Below the pieces are notes generated by a model. The model did not search any database, was not told the DNA's origin, and worked only from the letters and a program-made list of their open reading frames with translations. From CAG-826 sp964546565 (lineage in GTDB: Bacteria > Bacillota_I > Bacilli_A > RFN20 > CAG-826), in contig CAZJKC010000032.1 of the NCBI GenBank assembly GCA_964546565.1, positions 1-19,080 on the forward strand: a stretch of 19,080 nt of DNA, given 5' to 3'. This document shows, one piece after another, positions 13,262 through 19,080 of the stretch. Within the stretch, counting starts at the first letter, position 1. Each line of letters opens with the position of its first letter. The translations under genes were made by a program, and so were the position numbers.

Positions 13262-15123
13262 TCTTTTCCAACTCCTTTTTTGACCATATCTAATCTTTTT
13301 CTAATATAATCTCTTAGAGCATCATCTTCGCAAAAGATAAAGCATCCCTTTTGGCCTCTCGATAATAATGTTCTATAAGTATTACGGATGATTTTATCTC
13401 CTAAGGCTTCATTTCCTTTTAATCCCTTTATCGTAGCGTCATTTTTAGCACGTTGAGTTCTATCGGTAATAACCATACCATTCTCATATCGCATATCTTT
13501 TCCAATGATAATGCCAACATAGTCAAATTCTAAGCCTTGAGTTGAATGAATACAACCCACTTGATCAAAGGTATTTTCTTTAATAGCAAATTGGGTTGTA
13601 GAAAAATTCCATTGTGCTCTAAAACCATTTTTCAAACAAATATCATATTGTGTTTTATCCTCTTTACTTAACCATGGGTAGCAATATCCGGCAATCATAC
13701 GTGATTTATTATGAATATTAGTTTTGGCTAGTTCTAATCTCATTTCATTAGGATCATCAAATACTCGAATATCGTAATCTAAATCAAAATAATTGTAATT
13801 AGCAGTTTTACGAATTCCTAGAAGGTCATCTAAAAAAGCTAGATAAGCATCGCTACCATTACATCTAAATTGTGATGATAAAACTAATGATTCATTGCAA
13901 TGTACTATACTTCCAAGAGCTTCTGCTTGTTTTTTTATTTCATCAATTGTACCAATGTCTTTGGTGGACACTATTTGATGTTCGTCAATGAAGAAAATAC
14001 TAATTTTTGAAGCTCGTATAATCTCCATAATTTGATTCACACCCATGTTGCTATATAAACCGGATTTTTCATTTAATCGATGGGCTTCATCACATATTAG
14101 ACAAGGATAGTAATTAATTGGACAATTGCAGTAAGATCCGGAGCTTTTAAATAAACTTCTTAAGTAGGAAAGGCTATATTTTCCTTTTATGAGGTTTCTA
14201 GAGTAGGCTTCTCTAGGAGCACTATTTTTGGTGATATACTCACAAGCGTATCCTTCACTTATGATTTTTGCTAATAAATTAATAGCTATTACACTTTTAC
14301 CAGTTCCTGGACCGCCTTGAACAATAATAGTATGCTTTTCATCTTTTTCAATATTTTCTTTAAATATTTTTAATATTGTAGAATAAGCAACTACTTGATC
14401 ATCAATTAATTCAAATTCAGTATTGCCATTAAGAATGGATCCAATAGAGTTTTGTAATGATTTTGATGGTCTTAACTTTCCATAATCAATTATTTTAAAT
14501 AAATTTTTTGACGATGGTTTATGAACATATTTAACGATAAAATCAGCTAATTTTCCGGCATCTTCCATTAAAAAGACAGGAGCTAGCTTGATGATATTTT
14601 GGTATTGTACACTCAATATTTGACTTTTGTATTCATTTTCATAATTATGCAAGTATGCACAAGGGTTTAATTCAATATTCTCATCTTGAACTGATGCATT
14701 AAAGTTTTCAATGAGTTTAGCATATGAATATGCTTGTTGAGATGGATGTACAACGTCTCTATAGCTGCCACCAACCCAAGTGTTAACTAGATTATCCATA
14801 TCAGTTGCTAAACATTTTTCCCATTGTTTTAATTCTATGACTACGATATGGTCATTTGTTTCATTGCTTCCACCAATCATAAAGTCAATTCGTTTAGATG
14901 TTAATGGTATCTGAAATTCTATGGCGACTTTGACTTCTTTATCAATGCGATTATCAGCCATTATAGCGGCCATCCTAAATAGTGACTCTTTCCAAGATCG
15001 ATACTCGGCTTCTTGACCACCGGGAATGCCTAATTCAACAAATAGGTCTTTTATGTTTTTAGCTATTACACCATTAAAAACATCTCTTTGAAAGTTTTCT
15101 TTCGTTTGACAATACACTATCAC
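13249..15123 (-). CDS. PD-(D/E)XK nuclease-DUF2075 helicase
   Basis: A 624-residue fusion. The N-terminal ~200 residues hold a PD-(D/E)XK-type core (RIDFMI with D80, then VVIELKQ with E97 and K99). The C-terminal part is a superfamily 1-like DUF2075 helicase: Walker A GGPGTGKS (270-277), CLICDEAHRL (342-350, DEAH), FFIDEHQIVS (378-387), SSQFRCNGSDAY (416-427), HSTQGLEFDYVGII (526-539) and the arginine block YRTLLSRGQKG (583-593). All motifs look intact. It would act on DNA or RNA in the cytoplasm as an ATP-driven nuclease-translocase. The start is GTG at 15123, nine bases after GGAGG (15137-15133). The stop overlaps the MazG-like gene. Similar helicases occur in defence islands, and the convergent neighbour is also defence-like; the role here is inferred. 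Confidence 0.85.
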   Translation of the reverse strand: MIVYCQTKENFQRDVFNGVIAKNIKDLFVELGIPGGQEAEYRSWKESLFRMAAIMADNRIDKEVKVAIEFQIPLTSKRIDFMIGGSNETNDHIVVIELKQWEKCLATDMDNLVNTWVGGSYRDVVHPSQQAYSYAKLIENFNASVQDENIELNPCAYLHNYENEYKSQILSVQYQNIIKLAPVFLMEDAGKLADFIVKYVHKPSSKNLFKIIDYGKLRPSKSLQNSIGSILNGNTEFELIDDQVVAYSTILKIFKENIEKDEKHTIIVQGGPGTGKSVIAINLLAKIISEGYACEYITKNSAPREAYSRNLIKGKYSLSYLRSLFKSSGSYCNCPINYYPCLICDEAHRLNEKSGLYSNMGVNQIMEIIRASKISIFFIDEHQIVSTKDIGTIDEIKKQAEALGSIVHCNESLVLSSQFRCNGSDAYLAFLDDLLGIRKTANYNYFDLDYDIRVFDDPNEMRLELAKTNIHNKSRMIAGYCYPWLSKEDKTQYDICLKNGFRAQWNFSTTQFAIKENTFDQVGCIHSTQGLEFDYVGIIIGKDMRYENGMVITDRTQRAKNDATIKGLKGNEALGDKIIRNTYRTLLSRGQKGCFIFCEDDALRDYIRKRLDMVKKGVGKEWID

Positions 15124-15315
15124 AGTTTATATCCTCCATACATTATCTAACTTAAAATGAATGCGAACCATAAAAAGAATATCTATTAATAATTACGATT
15201 TGCTTAAACGTAAGAGATGATAGATTACGCAATAAAGCTTAGCAAATCATTTTAAGATGTTTATATAAGTCATATCATTAAAGGTGGGAGCGTTACTGAA
15301 CTCTTATTATTAATG

Positions 15316-15351
15316 ACTGCCCTTATTACAATGTAATGTAGCAGTTTTTTT
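15316..15351 (+). terminator. Terminator in the 15124-15574 gap
   Basis: ACTGC (15316-15320) pairs with GCAGT (15341-15345), with an inner stem ATTAC/GTAAT, followed by seven T. It ends a short transcript whose gene is unclear. Just before it are a strong SD-like AAAGGTGGGAG (15280-15290) and a 14-codon frame without a normal start codon (VTELLLLMTALITM, 15292-15336). A second tiny hydrophobic frame with GTG start and AAAGGAA lies at 15371-15436. Neither is long enough to support as a gene. The rest of 15124-15479 shows nothing I recognise. Confidence 0.55.
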
Positions 15352-15479
15352 AAAAAAAGTAAAGGAAATGGTGATTTTTAATTTTATGTGTTTGTTCTAT
15401 TATTACTATTGCTTATATATTTTTTTTCGTGTGTAAAAAAAGAAAACAACCATTATATTTTGCTCAAATGATCTTTTCA

Positions 15480-15507
15480 TTGATCTCATTTGCCCTCATG
15501 ATATAAT
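15480..15507 (+). promoter_or_regulatory. Promoter of the small gene at 15575
   Basis: TTGATC (15480-15485) and consensus TATAAT (15502-15507) are separated by 16 bp. The SD AAAGGAG (15561-15567) of the gene at 15575 lies about 55 bp downstream. Confidence 0.6.
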
Positions 15508-15574
15508 AAAAAAAGAAGGCGGTTTAACAATACAGACAATAAATATCACGCCAAGAATCAAAGGAGAAAAGATT

Positions 15575-15853
15575 ATGAAATACAAAGAAATTTTAGAAAT
15601 TGCAGAAAAAGAAAAATTAAACATTACTAAACTTTTTATAGCATATGAAGTAGCGGCATTATTATCTGATGAAATACAAATGGTATCGTATGATGATTTT
15701 GAAGATTTATGTCATAGCGTATATGAGTATTATTTATCTATTGATTATGCTTCTATAAAAGATGTTGCGTATATTGTGTATTCTGCATATAAAAATAATA
15801 AGTCTATTAATGAGAAAAAAGTTCGTTATGAATTGGAAGGATTGTATATATAA
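15575..15853 (+). CDS. Hypothetical small helical protein
   Basis: A 92-residue acidic, helix-rich protein begins MKYKEILEIAEKEKLNITKL and contains AYEVAALLSDEIQMVSYDDFEDLCHSVYEYYLSIDYASIKDVAYIVYSAYKN in blocks. No membrane span, signal peptide or nucleotide-binding motif is visible. ATG 15575 has a strong SD (AAAGGAG) at 7 bases and a good promoter, and a weak terminator lies about 110 bp after the stop, so it is a real monocistronic gene. I do not recognise the family. Its position between two predicted defence units could make it an accessory or phage-derived protein, but nothing in the sequence shows this. Confidence 0.6.
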   Translation: MKYKEILEIAEKEKLNITKLFIAYEVAALLSDEIQMVSYDDFEDLCHSVYEYYLSIDYASIKDVAYIVYSAYKNNKSINEKKVRYELEGLYI

Positions 15854-15964
15854 TTGCCAATTATAGAAGACTATACCACTTAATGGAATACATATAATTT
15901 TATCATCTAATGAATATATATCGTATCATTTTGAACTACAAAAGAATCTAAACTTTAAAATCAT

Positions 15965-15996
15965 TAGTTGTCAATCTTGGGCAGCAACTATTTTTT
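15965..15996 (+). terminator. Weak terminator
   Basis: TAGTTG (15965-15970) and CAACTA (15985-15990) form a 6-bp stem around a 14-nt loop, followed directly by six T. It lies behind the small gene ending at 15853. The stem is short, so efficiency is doubtful. Confidence 0.45.
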
Positions 15997-16010
15997 CTAG
16001 TTTTTATAAT

Positions 16011-16032
16011 ATTTAATTTGCAACTTTATGGG
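16011..16032 (-). repeat. Half-copy of the 24-bp repeat module
   Basis: The plus-strand text ATTTAATTTGCAACTTTATG matches the module end at 175-194 (ATTTAATTTGCAACTCTATA) with two mismatches. The minus strand gives the GTTGCAAATTAAAT core. No second 24-bp unit is visible at the expected phase. It lies 17 bp beyond the stop of the KAP-like gene, whose other side carries the full module (17836-17894) in the opposite orientation, so the gene is bracketed by inverted module ends. Confidence 0.5.
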
Positions 16033-16048
16033 TGAATCATATAATAAT

Positions 16049-17806
16049 TTATTGAAGATTAGGATCATATTTTTTCAACAATAATGTAATCCTATTTTTT
16101 TCATCAATGTCCTTAGATGTGTTTTTTAACTTAAGTAAATATGATGAAAAAGACTCTTTAAAAGAATAAATATAAATAAAATCACATATTGCAAGAACCA
16201 AATCCCAATTATTTTCGTTTATTGTGCCTATCATACTGGGCAAATAATAATTCTTCTTAATAAAGATATTTTTTATTTCCGGAATTAAATCATAATCATT
16301 ATTATCATGACTATGGCAATAATCTTTTTGATTTATTTCATTTAATAAATTACATATTTGATTATAATCATTTGATTTAAAGCTTTTGTCGATTCTAGCA
16401 AGCAAATCGTCAATTAATATTTTATTGTAAGCAACTTTAATTTTAGTTATAATTTCTTGTGTTTTTTTAGGAAAACTTTTTAGAAAATCAAAATAATGAA
16501 GGATACGATCATTTGTATTAACGCATTTTTGTGCTATTTTATCAATAATAATCTTTTCATCATAATCAATGTTTTTTAATTCTTCCCATTCAAAAATTGA
16601 TAATATTCTTTCAAATTGTTGTTTGCGCATCACCTCAATAGAATCAATGCTATCGATTATTTTTTTAATTTCATTAGTTCTATCTTTTGTACTTAAATAG
16701 AACAAGGGGATATAAGAATCATTAACTTCATCACTTATTTTTAAGTTATCATTAAGAAATGAATAGTCATCATACAGATAAGCAAAAGCTAAAGATAAAA
16801 GTAAATCTTTTCTTCCTATATTTCCATTATCATTAATTTTTCCAATGTGCTTGCTTTGACAATCAAAAAGATAGCACATGGTTAAAGTATGTGATAAATC
16901 TTCATCCTTTAAATAATTGTTAAAATATTTAAAATAATAATCAAAATCATTTAATTTTTCTTTGTTATCAACAACCATTGAGTTTTGATTAAAATATGTA
17001 ACAATCAATGAAACATACCATAGAATAATATTAGTTTTTATTGATAAATACTTTTGATTATCTAATGATTCCATATATTCTTTAATTTCAAAATAAAACA
17101 AAGAAGTTTTTGAAGCAGTTCTCAAATTATTATTAAATAATTGTATTGTTGTAATATCTAGGTGTGTGGAATCATTTCTAAAATAATCCTTGATAATTTT
17201 TTCGTTTACTTTTTTCACCTTATAATATCTATCAAAAACTTTTTCTTTTAGTTCATTAAAACCAGGATTATGAATCTTTGTAGTATCACAAATACAAACG
17301 ATTTTCAATCCGAATAAATACGCTTGATTAATATAACCTAACAAAGAACTATAGTCAAAATTCGAGTTTACTCTTTCAATATCATCTAAAATAATAATGA
17401 TTCTTTTATTAGATGTTGTTTTGTGATTCTTTTTCTTTGGTTTTTGTATATTTTCATCGATTTTTCCAATTGCATATGAAATACTAGAAGATACTGTTTC
17501 ACCTGCATACGGAATCAATGAAAACGCAGGGCTTATTACTTTAATTGCATTTTTAAATATGTTGCTAACAGGATTCATTTTTATATATAATTCAGTATGC
17601 AAATCATATATTGATTCAAGTCCAAATAATGAAGAATAAATAACTTTTGTCTTTTTTTTGCTTGTTTTATTATCGGTCTCTATTTTTTCTAAAAACCTTT
17701 TTATTTGATGAGTTTTTCCTATTCCCCAAGGACCATCAATTAGTATACCTCTTTGTTCGTTTGAGGAAAAATTTAGTAATAAATCATATATTTTCTTAGC
17801 ATCCAT
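16049..17806 (-). CDS. KAP-like P-loop NTPase
   Basis: This 585-residue P-loop NTPase has GILIDGPWGIGKT (Walker A GPWGIGKT at residues 25-32) and RIIIILDDIERV (Walker B, 135-146, with the DDxER of the KAP family). KIVCICDTTKI follows as a sensor strand. A hydrophobic, Ser/Ala/Gly-containing stretch around residues 80-115 (NAIKVISPAFSLIPYAGETV) lies between the two motifs, where KAP NTPases often hold membrane-associated helices. The C-terminal 350 residues are long helical, Asn/Lys/Asp-rich and unassigned, as in STAND/KAP sensor proteins. I prefer ATG 17806, preceded by GGGGG as SD; ATG 17821 would add five residues but has only an A-rich leader. Upstream lie the 24-bp repeats and a TATACT box. 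KAP NTPases occur in some antiviral systems; a defence role with the neighbouring LlaJI-type gene is inferred. Confidence 0.65.
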   Translation of the reverse strand: MDAKKIYDLLLNFSSNEQRGILIDGPWGIGKTHQIKRFLEKIETDNKTSKKKTKVIYSSLFGLESIYDLHTELYIKMNPVSNIFKNAIKVISPAFSLIPYAGETVSSSISYAIGKIDENIQKPKKKNHKTTSNKRIIIILDDIERVNSNFDYSSLLGYINQAYLFGLKIVCICDTTKIHNPGFNELKEKVFDRYYKVKKVNEKIIKDYFRNDSTHLDITTIQLFNNNLRTASKTSLFYFEIKEYMESLDNQKYLSIKTNIILWYVSLIVTYFNQNSMVVDNKEKLNDFDYYFKYFNNYLKDEDLSHTLTMCYLFDCQSKHIGKINDNGNIGRKDLLLSLAFAYLYDDYSFLNDNLKISDEVNDSYIPLFYLSTKDRTNEIKKIIDSIDSIEVMRKQQFERILSIFEWEELKNIDYDEKIIIDKIAQKCVNTNDRILHYFDFLKSFPKKTQEIITKIKVAYNKILIDDLLARIDKSFKSNDYNQICNLLNEINQKDYCHSHDNNDYDLIPEIKNIFIKKNYYLPSMIGTINENNWDLVLAICDFIYIYSFKESFSSYLLKLKNTSKDIDEKNRITLLLKKYDPNLQ

Positions 17807-17835
17807 GAAAAAATCCCCCATTTTTTTCTTTCTTT

Positions 17836-17894
17836 AGTATAGAATAGCACATTAAATGAAACTAATAATTGCAAAATAATTAAGGAAATAAAGA
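17836..17894 (+). repeat. 24-bp direct-repeat module (copy D), probable promoter of the KAP-like gene
   Basis: Two 24-bp units lie at 17847-17870 (GCACATTAAATGAAACT...) and 17871-17894 (GCAAAATAATTAAGGAA...). Read leftward toward the KAP-like gene, TATACT (17841-17836) lies 5 bp from the first unit, exactly as in copies A and L. The gene's start is about 30 bp further, a normal leader. No good -35 box is seen, so a factor binding the repeats may be needed for activity. Here the module precedes an intact gene, which gives the best idea of its native position. Confidence 0.65.
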
Positions 17895-17947
17895 AAATGA
17901 GCTATTCAAAGAGACTCAGCTAATTTATGACTTTATATTATAGTTAA

Positions 17948-19080
17948 TTATTTTTTTTGAATATCTTCGATTTGTTCTATTAGGCATAATACATCATCGC
18001 CATGATTTTGCTTATTCCATGTTGTTATGACATGCTTTAAATCTATCAAAAAAGCATGAATTATTTCATGGTCTTCCGTACTCTTACGATAATCAGTTTT
18101 CGTATATCCAATATATTCAATAGTTTCATTAAGATTAAATGGATTTTTGTGTTTATTGTATGGAAGAATGAATGCACTTCTAATTCTTTGAATGTTATGG
18201 CCGATTTTATTGTTTTTAATAAAATCCCCATATGTTATTTGCTTTTGGATAGATGAAGTTTCCGGTAAATCTTTATTATCTCCAGTATAGCCATAACGAT
18301 AAAACTTAGAGTCTAGGATATAAGCAGTATTATCATGAATTAATATAGTATCAGGCCTTAAATCACTACTTGCAAATGGCTTTTTATAATCAGTAGATTT
18401 CATAAACCAATTGGCACTTGGATTAAATTCAGTTGCATCTCTATTGCCAAATATGGAATCAATCATTTTTTCAAAAACATAAGCATAAGAATCTACACCA
18501 TATACTAATTCATCAGTATTTTGATTGTCACTTAAGCCTTCAATTATAGAAAGCATGTGAGTTAATCTTATTTTCTTTTTATCATCAAATGTTTGATTAA
18601 GCTCTTTTGTTATAACGGCTATATATGTATTCTTTATTTCTTTATTAAAAGGTTTGATTTCGATGAATTTAGAATTATTAAGTCCAAATAACCAGCCTAA
18701 AATATCAATACTTTTCTTTACACAATATTTATGTATTTCAACAATAATATTATCAAGATTATTGTTGACTGTTACCATAAGGTCACTATAAATAACATTA
18801 CCTTTGGATATTATTGGCTGGCCACTTAATGTTCTTTTCCAATCGACTTTTCCTCTTTGATTCTTTTTTATTATTTTTTCTCTATTAATATAAAAACCAT
18901 TCATTAGGAAATCTTTAATGATCCATAAATAAGATAGAAGCGGTATAGCGTTATTGTTAGAAAATGACGACTCAACTTTTACTTTTGAATTAGAATGAGT
19001 TTTAGCAATTGTAATAGTTTGTAATATTGCAAGAACATCTTCTCTTGATTTTTCAATAGATGACTCATCAAAGTTATAAG
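17948..19080 (-). CDS. LlaJI-family restriction endonuclease (5' end outside window)
   Basis: The reading frame is open from the stop at 17948 to the window edge, so the Met at 18904 is internal: 58 more codons upstream (ending LLSYLWIIKDFL) are in frame without a stop. The protein matches the LlaJI-type restriction enzyme family: GKVDWKRTLSGQPII, GNVIYSDLM, EIHKYCVKKS and DILGWLFG are the family's N-terminal blocks. A PD-(D/E)XK site is clear at DLRPDTILIHD ... AYILDSKFYRYG (D185, D198, K200 counted from the internal Met). These enzymes normally work with an McrB-like GTPase that selects the DNA target, encoded upstream in the same operon; that gene and any methylases would lie beyond 19080. 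The 126 bp between this gene and the KAP-like gene contain the repeat module, so the two are probably separately transcribed. Confidence 0.8.
   Translation of the reverse strand, partial: YNFDESSIEKSREDVLAILQTITIAKTHSNSKVKVESSFSNNNAIPLLSYLWIIKDFLMNGFYINREKIIKKNQRGKVDWKRTLSGQPIISKGNVIYSDLMVTVNNNLDNIIVEIHKYCVKKSIDILGWLFGLNNSKFIEIKPFNKEIKNTYIAVITKELNQTFDDKKKIRLTHMLSIIEGLSDNQNTDELVYGVDSYAYVFEKMIDSIFGNRDATEFNPSANWFMKSTDYKKPFASSDLRPDTILIHDNTAYILDSKFYRYGYTGDNKDLPETSSIQKQITYGDFIKNNKIGHNIQRIRSAFILPYNKHKNPFNLNETIEYIGYTKTDYRKSTEDHEIIHAFLIDLKHVITTWNKQNHGDDVLCLIEQIEDIQKK

Noticed and set aside
111..17894. CRISPR array interpretation of the 24-bp repeats
   Set aside because: Units abut without spacers, occur only two or three at a time, and no cas gene is present.
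18056..18256. Plus-strand 66-residue frame
   Set aside because: Antisense to the well-supported LlaJI-family gene and hydrophobic by composition only.
1..19080. tRNA, rRNA, transposase or integrase genes
   Set aside because: None could be seen on either strand, so no insertion sequence or integrative element is claimed.

Overview
The window is a low-GC (very AT-rich) bacterial accessory region, most likely from a low-GC Bacillota or Mycoplasmatota-like gut or rumen organism such as Erysipelotrichales, RF39 or a relative. This placement is inferred from base composition, Shine-Dalgarno (SD) strength and gene families; no rRNA or housekeeping gene is present to fix it. The genetic code appears standard. 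TGA ends dinJ in an ATGA overlap with yafQ and ends the ATPase gene at 12219, and Trp is written TGG.

Layout. 1-2777: the tail of an unseen gene, a terminator, a DUF4143-type ATPase without its 5' end, and a second DUF4143 ATPase whose only visible lesion is an amber codon at the Walker A lysine. 2778-3540: non-coding. 3543-4102: a dinJ-yafQ type II toxin-antitoxin (TA) operon on the minus strand, divergent from an intact ATPase_2/DUF234 gene (4324-5691). 5719-6171: a C-terminal copy of the second DUF4143 gene, joined to foreign sequence. 6397-7776: a multi-span membrane protein made of four tandem repeats. 8103-8312: a small Ser/Thr/Gly-rich protein. 8538-8977: a decayed C-terminal copy of the DUF234 gene. 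9043-9917: a minus-strand COG2865 (AlbA_2/GHKL) remnant with two frameshifts and no N-terminus. 10289-10444: the N-terminal stub of another DUF4143 ATPase, behind three 23-bp repeats.

10912-15137 looks like a compact defence block. A COG1106/AbiLi/RloA-like ATPase with a TOPRIM-like partner converges, on a shared bidirectional terminator, with a minus-strand operon of a PD-(D/E)XK-DUF2075 helicase and a MazG-like pyrophosphohydrolase. After a small unknown gene (15575-15853) come a KAP-like P-loop NTPase and a LlaJI-family restriction endonuclease that runs off the right edge; both are on the minus strand.

The most unusual structure is a dispersed 24-bp repeat module built on GCAAATTAAATGA. 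It occurs at 111-196, 9915-9990, 17836-17894 and as a half-copy near 16011, always beside ATPase-type genes. It keeps a -10-like TATA box at a fixed distance and sits exactly at the breakpoints of two 5'-truncated genes. Together with partial gene copies and three lesions at or beside P-loops, it suggests an island where ATPase/nuclease genes are repeatedly gained, recombined and inactivated.
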